Shown one piece after another: positions 24,613 through 34,007 of a stretch of DNA of 44,349 nucleotides. The position numbers and the translations under genes were made by a program. Location: positions 1 to 44,349 of the forward strand of contig CALCGD010000150.1 of NCBI GenBank assembly GCA_937900875.1. Direction: 5' to 3'. The stretch comes from an uncultured Flavobacteriales bacterium. GTDB lineage: Bacteria > Bacteroidota > Bacteroidia > UBA10329. Every line of letters starts with the position of its first letter. The stretch's first letter is position 1. The notes beneath the pieces are model-generated. The model saw only the letters and a list, made by a program, of their open reading frames with translations, ran no database searches and was not told the DNA's origin.

Positions 24613-26437
24613 CAAACCATTGATGCAAAAGAATCAACAACCAAATGCGGTTGTAAAGATGGTTCTGACCATTGCTGAATTTGGTAAGAAGAGCCTTTAC
24701 TTCAATCCATTTTACCACGCCTGTACCTGAAACAACATTCTCGTTTAAGTACTCGTCAATTAAATAAGCAAGGTCCGATTTTAGCCATTTCCCTAGTGGA
24801 ATACTGAATCCCCATTTTGGTCGGTCAAAAATCTTTTTGGGAACGAAATCATACAAAACTTCCTTTAGTAAGTATTTCTGGACACCATTTTTAACCTTCA
24901 ATTTTGGGTCTAGATTCAAAGCAAACTCGACAACCGTATGGTCCAAAATAGGAACCCGTGCTTCCAGAGAATACTTCATTGACGCGACATCAACTTTAGT
25001 TAAAAGATCATCCTTCAAATAATGCTCAATATCGAAAAGGGCTTGATTTTCAGTCGGAGTTAATATTCTCTTTGAATTTAAATCTAGGTCCAAAAGCGAA
25101 TAGTTCATTTCATTTGTGCCCACCAAAAGTTTGCTAATCTCTGAAGTGGAGAACATATATTGTTCCTGGGAGAAGATGTGAGAATGCATCTGATTTTCTC
25201 CCGGATAGTCGAACACTTTAGCTATACGTTTGTACCGGTCATCACCAAGCGAAAGTGCCTTACTTATGGGCCAGCTTAATGCTTGAATGGCAGGGTTTGC
25301 CAACCTTTCTGCCCAATTATACATACCGTAACCGTGAAACAGTTCGTCTCCTCCATCGCCAGAAAGTGTCATCGTCACCTCTTGTCGCGCCATTTTTGAG
25401 ACGAGCATAGTTGGGATGGCCGATGAATCAGAATAAGGCTCATCATACTGAGGAATGATGGACGGTATCAATTCTAAAGCGTCTTTTTCCGTAATGCGGT
25501 ATTCGTAATGCTCGGTGCCTAAATGATTAGATACTTGCCTGGCAAAATTCGATTCATCGTGCTTTGCATCATCAAACCCAATTGAGAATGTTTTTAGTTT
25601 ATCGGCCGAGACGCTCTGCGCTAAAGCAGTAACCAGACTAGAATCGATACCACCACTGAGAAAAGTTCCATAAGGGACATCACTCATCAATCGTCTTTCT
25701 ACCGAAGATTGTAATAGGCTTTTTAGTTGAGATTTGGCTTGTGTTTCATCGGATAAAACGTTGGACGTTAATTGTTCTGAAGCCTTCCAGAATGAATTGA
25801 TTTCGAACGATTTTCCGTCTGAAACAGCCCAGCTTCCCGAAGGGAACTTCTCAATTTCATTGTAAATGGTAAGTGGCTGAGGAATGTATCCAAGATGAAG
25901 GAAGTACGGAATAGCCCCTCTATTTACACTCAAATTCACTTCATCTTTCAGTGCTACAATCGCTTTCATCTCGGAGGCAAATGCCAATAGCCCGTTTTTA
26001 CGATAAACATACAGTGGCTTAATCCCCATACGATCTCTGAAGAAATAGAATTTTCGCTCAAGAGTATCGAAAATTACAATCACAAACATCCCATTGAGCC
26101 GATTGACCATTTCTGGTCCCCATTTAGCAAATGCCTCAAGAATCACCTCCGAATCGCCAGTGGTGTTCAATTTTTCGCCTAACTCTTTAGCAACTTCTTT
26201 ATAGTTGTAAACCTCACCGTTAAAGGCCATCCAATACCGGCCATTATGCGATTGCATGGGCTGATTGGCAGCTGTACTAAGGTCGATGATGCTTAACCTA
26301 CGATGTGCTAGACCAAAATTTTCATCGGTAAAAAAACCTTCGGCATCTGGTCCTCGGTGTGAAATTGCATCCGACATAAGCTTCAAATTCTCTTTTGAAA
26401 CGCCATTTGGATTAAAGATGCCTGCTATGCCACACAT
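24593..26437 (-). CDS. asnB: Asparagine synthase (glutamine-hydrolysing)
   Basis: A 614-residue class II amidotransferase. The N-terminal Ntn glutaminase domain starts MCGIAGIF with the catalytic Cys2. It contains SHRGPDAEG and RLSIIDLSTAANQPM. The synthetase domain has the PP-loop SGGIDSS near residue 260 and SGDGGDELFHGY further on. The usual product is asparagine from aspartate, glutamine and ATP. Homologues encoded in polysaccharide loci often act as amidotransferases of the pathway instead. Because it sits among glycosyltransferase genes that second role is possible, and sequence alone does not separate the two. It is divergent from a GT4 gene; a TATCATTG element (26464-26457) may be its -7 box. 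Confidence 0.88.
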   Translation of the reverse strand: MCGIAGIFNPNGVSKENLKLMSDAISHRGPDAEGFFTDENFGLAHRRLSIIDLSTAANQPMQSHNGRYWMAFNGEVYNYKEVAKELGEKLNTTGDSEVILEAFAKWGPEMVNRLNGMFVIVIFDTLERKFYFFRDRMGIKPLYVYRKNGLLAFASEMKAIVALKDEVNLSVNRGAIPYFLHLGYIPQPLTIYNEIEKFPSGSWAVSDGKSFEINSFWKASEQLTSNVLSDETQAKSQLKSLLQSSVERRLMSDVPYGTFLSGGIDSSLVTALAQSVSADKLKTFSIGFDDAKHDESNFARQVSNHLGTEHYEYRITEKDALELIPSIIPQYDEPYSDSSAIPTMLVSKMARQEVTMTLSGDGGDELFHGYGMYNWAERLANPAIQALSWPISKALSLGDDRYKRIAKVFDYPGENQMHSHIFSQEQYMFSTSEISKLLVGTNEMNYSLLDLDLNSKRILTPTENQALFDIEHYLKDDLLTKVDVASMKYSLEARVPILDHTVVEFALNLDPKLKVKNGVQKYLLKEVLYDFVPKKIFDRPKWGFSIPLGKWLKSDLAYLIDEYLNENVVSGTGVVKWIEVKALLTKFSNGQNHLYNRIWLLILLHQWFANRVRS

Positions 26438-26487
26438 ATGCTTGTTTTATCGGATTCAATGATACACAATGCGGTTCATATTGCTTT

Positions 26488-27786
26488 GTGCATCAGAATG
26501 TGGTAATTCGCAACGTGAGTTCGTCAGACAGACATCTAATTATAGTGTGCAGCAACTTTCCTTTTGGTTTTGGCGAACCGTTTTTGGAGGTTGAATTGAC
26601 ATATTTAAAACAGGAATTTCAGAAAATTACCATTTGCACAACCGGAAAAGTTGATGACATAAAGCAGTTCGAAGTTCCAGATTCGGTTTCACTCATCGAG
26701 CTCAATCCGAATCCAACGTTTCTAGAAAAGGCGTGTTCGATTTGGAGATTGGTTTTTGATACAGAAGTACGAAATGAACTTAGGGTAATATCTGAGGATT
26801 ATCACGGTTCGCGAAGTTTTGGAAAGGTTAAAACTTTGCTGGTTTCTCGTATTCGCGCTTTGAAAATGAAATCGCAGATTAGCACCAAGGTCGAAGTGAA
26901 ACCCGAGGAAAACCTCTTTTTATATAGTTATTGGACGGATGATGCAGCGTTAGCCATTTCGTACCTAAAAGAGGAAAATTCGAAGGCAATTTCTTTTTGT
27001 AGACTACACGGATGGGACCTCTATTTCGAGCGAAGTCAATATCATTATCTCCCATTTAGAAAAACCATTTTTAATGGTTTGGATGCTGTTTTTGCCATAT
27101 CCGAAAATGGAAGAAATTACTTGTTAAGTCACTTCAGTTCAATCATTAATGAAGGACGAATTTATCAAAGTAGACTGGGTATAAGGACGGTGGACAAACT
27201 AGAACCACACGAACGAAATTTTAGACGTTTTAAGCTCATAAGTTGTTCCAATCTTATTCCAATAAAACGGGTTCACTTAATCGTAAAGGCGCTTTCTCAT
27301 ATAGAAGGTTTGGAAATAGAATGGACCCATTTTGGCGATGGGCCAGAGAAAGACTCACTGGTTAGTATGTGCGAGAAAGTGCTAGGACCTAAAGAGAACA
27401 TTCAGTTCCACTTTCTAGGGCGAGTTCCAAACTGGAAAGTGCTTGAATATTACTCTACCCACATGGTGGACTTGTTCATTAGCTTGAGTAGATATGACGG
27501 CATTCCTGTTAGCATCATGGAAGCCATGTCGTTCGGAATCCCCGCCATTGCAACAGACGTTGGAGGGGTTTCAGAGATTGTAATTAATGGAAAGACGGGT
27601 TTTCTGTTAGATCAAGAAATAAACCCAAAAGATGTGGCGGAGGTTATTCAACATTTGAGTTCGCTGGATACTAAAGATTACAATGCTATGCGTGCTGAGG
27701 CCAAAAACATTTGGGGCACTTTTTACTCTGCCGATATCAATTATCCAGAATTTTGTAAGCGGGTTTTAACGCTTAGTGAGCGATAA
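26488..27786 (+). CDS. GT4-type glycosyltransferase
   Basis: A GT-B fold enzyme of up to 432 residues. The frame can start with GTG at 26488, but GTG at 26500 or 26515 would place the first strand (HLIIVCSNFPFGFGEPFLE) closer to the N-terminus, as is normal for this subgroup. A TTGCTTTG box at 26481-26488 also argues for a later start. The donor half has LISCSNLIPIKRV, HFGDGPEKDSL and the signature SRYDGIPVSIMEAMSFGIP near residues 330-350. The middle segment RLHGWDLYFER, with a nearby FAISENGRNYL, is typical of its group. Its 3' end overlaps the convergent GT4 gene by 21 bases. Confidence 0.88.
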   Translation: MHQNVVIRNVSSSDRHLIIVCSNFPFGFGEPFLEVELTYLKQEFQKITICTTGKVDDIKQFEVPDSVSLIELNPNPTFLEKACSIWRLVFDTEVRNELRVISEDYHGSRSFGKVKTLLVSRIRALKMKSQISTKVEVKPEENLFLYSYWTDDAALAISYLKEENSKAISFCRLHGWDLYFERSQYHYLPFRKTIFNGLDAVFAISENGRNYLLSHFSSIINEGRIYQSRLGIRTVDKLEPHERNFRRFKLISCSNLIPIKRVHLIVKALSHIEGLEIEWTHFGDGPEKDSLVSMCEKVLGPKENIQFHFLGRVPNWKVLEYYSTHMVDLFISLSRYDGIPVSIMEAMSFGIPAIATDVGGVSEIVINGKTGFLLDQEINPKDVAEVIQHLSSLDTKDYNAMRAEAKNIWGTFYSADINYPEFCKRVLTLSER

Positions 27787-28917
27787 GTAGAGCTGCTCAA
27801 TTCTGCCCATTTCAATCTGACGATTCCCAAATTTGGAAACGTTTTCAAAAGCCGAATTCAATTTTTCTTTGGGATAATTTTCTGTTGAATCTTGAATTAA
27901 TTGGGTCAATTCTGAAACTGAATCCGTTTTCATTCTTTGACAGAAATTTTCAGAAAATAAGTCTTCATCATACTTGAACGAACCCAAGATTAGCGGACAT
28001 CTGGCAGCCATAGCTTCTAGCGCAGAATTTGGAGTTCCGTCTGTTTTTGGGGTCATAATGGAGAGCGAACTCAGCTTGAACATCGACCACATTTCGTGTT
28101 GCGTCAATGATTCAAAAATGTGAAATGGAATGCCCAATTTCTTCAATAAATCTTCAATCTTATGCAAATAAGATTCTGTAGTTCTTTTTCCTTTAATCAG
28201 AACTAAGGCCAGTTGCGGTCTAATGTCATCCGATATCTCCATCAACGCTTTTAATTGCAATTCTGTGCGGTAAATGGGTTGGATATATCGAGGCAGAAAA
28301 ACAATCTTCTTTCCGTTAAAGATTGAGGGTAGTTTCAGTTCGGGTTTAACTGAGTTTATGTCATCAACGTTAACCCCAGTTCTAATAATTTCACCCGTTA
28401 AGTTGGTCTCAAAAATTGAGTTAATTCTCTCTAATTGGCCTTGTGAAGTACACGTAATGGCAGCAGCATTCTCAAATGCAGATTTAAAGCGATTCAATAA
28501 TAGTTTTCCGTGGATTTGATGCAATAATGACCCTTTGCCTAGACCGGCTAAAACCACATGTACATCAGAACCACGCGTTGTAATGATGGATGGAATAGAA
28601 AGCGTTTTGGTCCAAAGTGAAAATGGCGTTGCAAACAACGGATGAATTACATCAATCTTCCGCTTTTGAATGACTTCATTGATTTTAGCAAGTGAGTCAC
28701 TGTTTTCCCAAAAACGCCACAGAGAATAACTTTTAATTGGACCTTCAACAGTGATTTGAAGCTCTTCAAATTGCTTTTTCCTTTCTGATGTCATAAGGTT
28801 CATTTCGTGCGATTGAACCAGAAAATAAACCTCAAAGTTGGGTTGAGTACTGAAAAAGCTCACCCATTTTATGTCGTGTACGCTGCTTGGGTCTCCGATA
28901 TAAAGGATGCGTGTCAT
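27766..28917 (-). CDS. GT4-type glycosyltransferase
   Basis: A 383-residue GT-B fold enzyme. The acceptor half shows ILYIGDPSSVHDIKWVSFF at the start and TTRGSDVHV near residue 113, a common pattern of this group. The donor half shows VFLPRYIQPIYRTELQLKA near 209 and DGTPNSALEAMAARCPLILG near 289-308. The gene lies one base after the asparagine-synthetase-like gene and must be co-transcribed with it. The two may therefore act in the same step or on the same glycan. Donor and acceptor are unknown. Confidence 0.88.
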   Translation of the reverse strand: MTRILYIGDPSSVHDIKWVSFFSTQPNFEVYFLVQSHEMNLMTSERKKQFEELQITVEGPIKSYSLWRFWENSDSLAKINEVIQKRKIDVIHPLFATPFSLWTKTLSIPSIITTRGSDVHVVLAGLGKGSLLHQIHGKLLLNRFKSAFENAAAITCTSQGQLERINSIFETNLTGEIIRTGVNVDDINSVKPELKLPSIFNGKKIVFLPRYIQPIYRTELQLKALMEISDDIRPQLALVLIKGKRTTESYLHKIEDLLKKLGIPFHIFESLTQHEMWSMFKLSSLSIMTPKTDGTPNSALEAMAARCPLILGSFKYDEDLFSENFCQRMKTDSVSELTQLIQDSTENYPKEKLNSAFENVSKFGNRQIEMGRIEQLYLSLTKR

Positions 28918-28918
28918 C

Positions 28919-30697
28919 CTATTTTATAGAGATGTTGTGACGCTCTAACCAAGCATCTAAAATGCTCATGTTAATCACCATTCGAGCTAGGTTAGGATGC
29001 AATGGCTGTGATTTTGAATACAGGTTTAGAAGGTAATTCTTTCTACTCCCAAGAAAATACTCAGCCACACCGTTAGGCCTTGAAATGATTTTAGAGAAAT
29101 GATCTTTCAGAAATGGAAGATGAATCCAGTCCTCAAAGCATGAGTTCAACCCGACCTTTTTTCGGTAAATGAAATCCTTGCTCATGTACTGGTCAAGAAT
29201 TTTCTTCAAAGGGTATTTAATCGTGTTTTCCAAGGTTTTCTCGGCCCAAGAATAATGTCCTTGATCTTCGAGAATTGATTTCCAAGTAAACGGATAAAGG
29301 CCAGAGTTTTCTGGCTGAGAATTGTCATACGATTTAGCAGTATTGTTCTTACAAGCGTAGTTCACCATTTTAAAAACGCTGTATTTCATCCAATCATCCT
29401 GATTCGATTTATCAGCCTTCAAATAATCGTAATAGTATTGCCAAAGGGGCAATAACGACTCAGAATGCTTCTTAGAATCCTTCAGCCACATATTCCCGAA
29501 TGGCCCCAGATATACATCCATAAATTGAAGATACGGGTCATTGATGTAGCTGTCGCGAGGATGAAATCGTTCGTAATTGGGTAATTTTCGACTTTGAAGT
29601 TGAGCTGCAATCCACTCATTTAAGCGTTGTTGCCATTGCGGCCTGTCGGGAATTTCTCCAATAACTGATCTATTGTAATTGGTTGATCCGTAGCATCCAT
29701 CAGCCAAAGTGCCATCAATAATCTTGTGCCCAGCGTGCTTCTGATTCCTGAAGTGATAAGCGGTTGAAATGGTCGAACTTTCACCTATTGGCTGAATGGC
29801 GTGTTCGTTCTGGTATTCAAAACTAGGAATGGTGTCTTCTGGTTGGAAAAGTGCAATCTCAAGTTCAGCTTTTGAAGCTTTAGCGGCCTCTTGGGCAAAT
29901 TTTAGTTCGGGATCGTCTTTCCCAAATTGGATGTAATAAGCTGGGTAAGGTTTGTCGATGAATTTGTCAATAAGGCAATTTGCCAAAGTGCTGTCAACTC
30001 CACCAGAAATTGGGACAATTGGATTCAAACTTGCCACAAACTCGAATTGTGAGTCCATCAATTTTTCCGTTTTCGGAAGGTCTCCACCATCCATCGGAAA
30101 ATCGAGCTTAAAGAAGAATTCAAATGCTTCGCGAGGAATTTCACCACGTTTCAGCCATTGATCAAACTCCTTTGGACCGAATTTTAATTCCTGGCCAACC
30201 GGAATACAATGAATTCCTTTTACAACAGTGATGTATTCAGGAACATCTCCATATTTAAGGATTGAGAAAGCGCCCATTGGGTTCATTTCTCGCGTGGAAT
30301 AGGGAATAAGCTCCCTAAGATCGTCCGACCAAAGAATACCATCTTCTACAAAAAGGAAATATATTCTAGCCCGTGTAATACGAGCAGAAGAAGCATATGC
30401 CGACCACCCATTTTCAGTTTTTTGAATCTGAAAACCCGCAAAATTATTCTCGGCCAACGGTACCAGTTCAGCTAATTTCTGATCATTAGTAGTTACGGAT
30501 GTGTAGCCATCTTTAGATTGAACATAAGGAGTTTCTGAAGTAAAGATGAGACCATTCGCGCCAATGGAAAGTAAACCTCTTGGCTTTCGCCCAAAATCGT
30601 TACTCAAAAGCACTATTTCGTCAAGGATGGTTTGCTTAAAACCTTCCCCTTTCTCAACCAAAAATCGACTAGAATTCTTTACTGTTCCGAGTAACAT
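28919..30697 (-). CDS. Asparagine-synthetase-like ligase lacking the glutaminase cysteine
   Basis: A 592-residue relative of asparagine synthetase. The ATP-pyrophosphatase loop SGGVDST is intact at residues 231-237, and IIDGTLADGCYGS lies where AsnB has its SGDGGDELF motif. The N-terminal part (about 1-180) keeps the outline of the Ntn domain, including SDDLRELIPYS and GIHCIPVGQELKF. It begins MLLGTV, so the nucleophilic Cys2 is missing, as in beta-lactam synthetase and lasso-peptide cyclases. It probably adenylates a carboxylate and joins it to an amine or free ammonia; the substrate is unknown. Its partner gene downstream is a GT4, and CapA is encoded divergently. I am sure of the fold but not of the reaction. 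Confidence 0.78.
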   Translation of the reverse strand: MLLGTVKNSSRFLVEKGEGFKQTILDEIVLLSNDFGRKPRGLLSIGANGLIFTSETPYVQSKDGYTSVTTNDQKLAELVPLAENNFAGFQIQKTENGWSAYASSARITRARIYFLFVEDGILWSDDLRELIPYSTREMNPMGAFSILKYGDVPEYITVVKGIHCIPVGQELKFGPKEFDQWLKRGEIPREAFEFFFKLDFPMDGGDLPKTEKLMDSQFEFVASLNPIVPISGGVDSTLANCLIDKFIDKPYPAYYIQFGKDDPELKFAQEAAKASKAELEIALFQPEDTIPSFEYQNEHAIQPIGESSTISTAYHFRNQKHAGHKIIDGTLADGCYGSTNYNRSVIGEIPDRPQWQQRLNEWIAAQLQSRKLPNYERFHPRDSYINDPYLQFMDVYLGPFGNMWLKDSKKHSESLLPLWQYYYDYLKADKSNQDDWMKYSVFKMVNYACKNNTAKSYDNSQPENSGLYPFTWKSILEDQGHYSWAEKTLENTIKYPLKKILDQYMSKDFIYRKKVGLNSCFEDWIHLPFLKDHFSKIISRPNGVAEYFLGSRKNYLLNLYSKSQPLHPNLARMVINMSILDAWLERHNISIK

Positions 30698-30750
30698 GAA
30701 CGTGAATTGTGGCTAAAATTCGCAATTAATCTTTAGTATTGGGCAAGCAC

Positions 30751-31815
30751 ATGGCTAGCAGGCAACCTATTCGGATTAAGTTTATTGGAGACGTGTCGTT
30801 TAACAACGATTACATTCAGCTTATTGAGTCAGGCGAAAAGCCTTTTGAGGCCATGCATTCTATTTTGTCTGACGCAGATTTTGTTGTAGGAAATTTAGAG
30901 TGCTTGGCATCAGGAACAGCACAAAATGAGGCTAAAATTCCTCGAATTCATACTTCTTTAAAAGCGCTTGAAGCGCTAAAAGATTTGAATTTGGGATTGG
31001 TTTCGCTCGCAACAAACCATGTTTACGATAATCTAGAGGAAGGATTTCGAAACACGGTAAATAAATTGGATGAACTAGGTATTGATTATTTGGGGGCTTC
31101 GTGTATGAAGGAAATGGCATCAATGCCGTTCGTGTTTGAGAAAGAAGGTTGGAAAATTGGCTTTCTTAATTACGTGCATGAAGACACCAATCCAAAGATT
31201 CCTAGAGAGGCTGAGGTATTTGCTAGTTCGTATTGGATGCATCAGATTTTGGAAGATATTAACAGACTGAAAGACGAAGTAGATAAAGTGGTTGTGCTAT
31301 TACATTGGGGCGGAAAATGCGACTACGGTTACCTGCCTCATCAAGAGCAAGTACAGCATGCAAAACAGATGATTGATGCAGGTGCAAGCGCCATTATAGG
31401 ACACCACACACACACATTTCAATCATCATTTAAGTACAAAAACGCTCCGATTTATTTCAGTTTAGGAAACTTCTGTTTTGATGATATTGTGATGGGAAAA
31501 CAGATTTTCCGAATTCGAGAAAGTGGTAGAAAGAGTGGGGTAGTGGAGTTGGAGATTTCTGATACTGGTATATCAGATCAAGTATTTCCATTCAGGTTAA
31601 ATGGGCTAAAGGTGGAGCCTGATTCTTCCTTAAAGAGTCAACTTTCCTCATGGAATCGCAGATTTTGTTGGGTAAGAACTGTACCTGGGTTGTACAATTT
31701 CTACCACTACCTACTAAAACGATGGGAGCCAGTTCATTTTCATGCACAGCTTACCAATACAAATATTGTGGGTGTAGCAGTTAGCAAGGTTAAACGCATC
31801 TTTGGCCTAGGATGA
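30751..31815 (+). CDS. CapA family protein (poly-gamma-glutamate-capsule-type metallophosphatase fold)
   Basis: The start is taken at ATG 30751 (354 residues), because a TTG at 30739 adds only four residues and lies inside a possible -7 box (TAGTATTG, 30734-30741). Metal-site motifs of the CapA/PgsA fold are visible: GDVSFN at 13-18, GNLE at 47-50, ATNH at 87-90, LLHWGG at 183-188 and GHHTH at 217-221. Homologues take part in poly-gamma-glutamate capsule formation, but many occur in other glycan loci with unknown roles. No signal peptide or anchor is seen, unlike PgsA, so this copy is probably cytoplasmic. It overlaps the next gene by ATGA and is divergent from the asparagine-synthetase-like gene. 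Confidence 0.88.
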   Translation: MASRQPIRIKFIGDVSFNNDYIQLIESGEKPFEAMHSILSDADFVVGNLECLASGTAQNEAKIPRIHTSLKALEALKDLNLGLVSLATNHVYDNLEEGFRNTVNKLDELGIDYLGASCMKEMASMPFVFEKEGWKIGFLNYVHEDTNPKIPREAEVFASSYWMHQILEDINRLKDEVDKVVVLLHWGGKCDYGYLPHQEQVQHAKQMIDAGASAIIGHHTHTFQSSFKYKNAPIYFSLGNFCFDDIVMGKQIFRIRESGRKSGVVELEISDTGISDQVFPFRLNGLKVEPDSSLKSQLSSWNRRFCWVRTVPGLYNFYHYLLKRWEPVHFHAQLTNTNIVGVAVSKVKRIFGLG

Positions 31816-32870
31816 ATGAACTCAAGAAACACGTAAGAAGCATTCTTTATGTGCTAATGTATCACGGTTTTTACCGCTGGTTGCGCGTTTGGGACCGTAC
31901 GCGAAGTAATGAACCGCTGAAAGACGGAATTACAGCTGTTGTGTCTGCAAAAAATGAGGCGTACATTTTGCCGTTTTGCCTCGAAAGTTTGATTGGGGTG
32001 GTAGATCAGGTTGTATGTGTTGATAATGGTTCTGATGACGGAACGTTAGAGGTCATGCAGGCGTTTAAGGAGAAGTTTGGTCATAAGATTGAAGTTGATA
32101 TTCTTGAGATGCCCGATGCGCTGTTGGGAGATTGCCGCAACGCGGGACTAGAACGTACACGCTACAAATGGCACTTGCGTTGGGATGCAGACATGGTTTG
32201 TAGAACATCTGGCCCTGATGACATGAAACTGCTGCGCGAAAAAGTGCTAAAGGATGACAGACCAAGAACCATTCAACTTCCAAGAACCAACCTTCGGGGA
32301 GACTTGCATCATACGAGAAAAAACCTGCCAGCAATTGATCCAGGAGAACCGATTTTAGTACGCTTTGGGAAGGATATTGAATATGTTGAATATGGGAAGT
32401 TTGATGTAATACGAGTGCCATTTTACTACGCGATTGAGAAGGAAAGTAAACGCTATTATTTTCATTGTGAAGGGTTGAAGTCGGACGATAATTTGATTTA
32501 CCGAAGGCAGTATTTTGAATGGCGTGAGGCCTATAATAAGCATACAGATTCTTCGAGACCAGTAGAAATTTCTGATTTCGAAATTTTCAAAAAGGCATGG
32601 TGCAAAAAAGAATTTGGCACCGCTCACCCGCATAGTTTAAAATGGAGATTTCAGCGAGAGTTTTGTAATCGCTTGGAGAAGATTGACAAGAAGCTTTTTG
32701 GTGACTATCCAGATATTTTAAAGCCAGAATTGCATAACGAGAAGACCCGGTTTAAGGTGGTAATGAAACGAGAAAAACCCTATTACCGCGTAGATTCTTT
32801 GGATGATGAAATGATCAACTACGAGCCGAAGGAAGAAGACCTTGCTTGGGCAAGAAAGCACATTCCGTAG
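31812..32870 (+). CDS. GT2-type glycosyltransferase
   Basis: A 352-residue GT-A fold enzyme. TAVVSAKNEAYILPFCLESL near residue 40 is the first strand and loop, VVCVDNGSDDGT near 66-77 binds the nucleotide, and WDADM near 124 is the metal-binding DxD. The SAKNE opening resembles the waaE/KdtX-type GT2 branch that acts on lipid A core or similar acceptors. The C-terminal 150 residues are basic and aromatic, with no membrane helix. It is translationally coupled to CapA (ATGA overlap), and its TAG directly abuts the stop of the convergent GT4 gene. Confidence 0.87.
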   Translation: MNELKKHVRSILYVLMYHGFYRWLRVWDRTRSNEPLKDGITAVVSAKNEAYILPFCLESLIGVVDQVVCVDNGSDDGTLEVMQAFKEKFGHKIEVDILEMPDALLGDCRNAGLERTRYKWHLRWDADMVCRTSGPDDMKLLREKVLKDDRPRTIQLPRTNLRGDLHHTRKNLPAIDPGEPILVRFGKDIEYVEYGKFDVIRVPFYYAIEKESKRYYFHCEGLKSDDNLIYRRQYFEWREAYNKHTDSSRPVEISDFEIFKKAWCKKEFGTAHPHSLKWRFQREFCNRLEKIDKKLFGDYPDILKPELHNEKTRFKVVMKREKPYYRVDSLDDEMINYEPKEEDLAWARKHIP

Positions 32871-34007
32871 TTATTTTCTTCTTTCATTAAGTAATCTTTC
32901 GTACAAAGAAAAGACCTTTTGGGCGTACTGTTTGAGCCCATATTTTTGACTGAATTTCAACGCGTCAGAACTCATTTTTGAGTACAAATCTTTATTTTTT
33001 GCCAGTTTAGATACCGCTTGCGTAAATGCAGAAAGGTTATCTCGCTGAACAATAAATCCGTTTAGGCCATCTACCGCCACTTCTGCAGGACCGCCATCAT
33101 TAAAACAAACCACAGGCTTTCCGCAGGCCATTGCTTCAAGTAAAACTAGGCCAAAAGCCTCGTAGTGCGAAGCATGAATAAGCAAGTCAGCTCGGTTCAA
33201 ATAATCTTGCGGATTGTCGACAGTGCCAGGATAAAGGATTCGATCTGCCACCCCAAGTTCTGTAGCTAATGCACGCAGGTTGGGTTCTTCGGCTCCACTT
33301 CCAAGAAGGGTTAGGTCTGATTGAATTCCATGCTTGTGTAATTCCGCCACAACTCGCACTAAAAACTGCTGATTCTTGTTGTAGTTCAGTTTTCCAACAG
33401 CTATCAGATGAAAGTTGGAGTCATTCGATTCGATGGACTTAGGACTGAATAAATCCGTGTCTACAGCATTACTTATGATGGTACAATGGGCAGGATTCGC
33501 GTCTAAATGCTCAACTACAAACGCCTTCATAAATTCAGAAATACATAGAAAATGGTTGTTGCATTTTCGATAGCCAAGAATGAGATTTCGCTTGGAGTTC
33601 CAGTTCCACCACGTATCTTTTTTCAGGAAGTCTAATAAAGGTGCTTTCCTGAGCATTTCTGGACATCCGTGCCAATGCGAGATGTAAACCGCCTTTTTAA
33701 TTGGTTTATGACGGCTAATAAATTCCGCTTCAATTAGGTGGCTATGAATAATGTCTGGATTGAAATCTTCAACGGCTTTATCAAATGCTTGCGTATCTGA
33801 AGTATCCGTGCCTAAGAGAGAATACGAGACGTTGGCCGGGGTAATTACAACCTCCGTTTTGTTGTTAAGCGATGTGTAAAGGTTCTCATCATGTAGTGCA
33901 AATATTTTTACTTCATGCCCGTTTGTCTCCAGTTCTTTGGTAAGGTTGAGTACTAATCGCTCGGCACCGCCTCTAATTAATGAAGGAACAACTTGTAAGA
34001 TTCTCAT
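32871..34007 (-). CDS. GT4-type glycosyltransferase
   Basis: A 378-residue textbook GT4 enzyme. MRILQVVPSLIRGGAERLV is the first strand and glycine loop, and IIHSHLIEAEF marks the acceptor half. AVGKLNYNKNQQFLV starts the donor half near residue 202, and SHYEAFGLVLLEAMACGKP lies near 279-297 with the Glu-x7-Glu pair. It is the last gene of the long leftward series and shares one base with the stop codon of the preceding GT2 gene (TAATG), so the two are coupled. No terminator hairpin follows before the convergent stop codon. Confidence 0.93.
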   Translation of the reverse strand: MRILQVVPSLIRGGAERLVLNLTKELETNGHEVKIFALHDENLYTSLNNKTEVVITPANVSYSLLGTDTSDTQAFDKAVEDFNPDIIHSHLIEAEFISRHKPIKKAVYISHWHGCPEMLRKAPLLDFLKKDTWWNWNSKRNLILGYRKCNNHFLCISEFMKAFVVEHLDANPAHCTIISNAVDTDLFSPKSIESNDSNFHLIAVGKLNYNKNQQFLVRVVAELHKHGIQSDLTLLGSGAEEPNLRALATELGVADRILYPGTVDNPQDYLNRADLLIHASHYEAFGLVLLEAMACGKPVVCFNDGGPAEVAVDGLNGFIVQRDNLSAFTQAVSKLAKNKDLYSKMSSDALKFSQKYGLKQYAQKVFSLYERLLNERRK

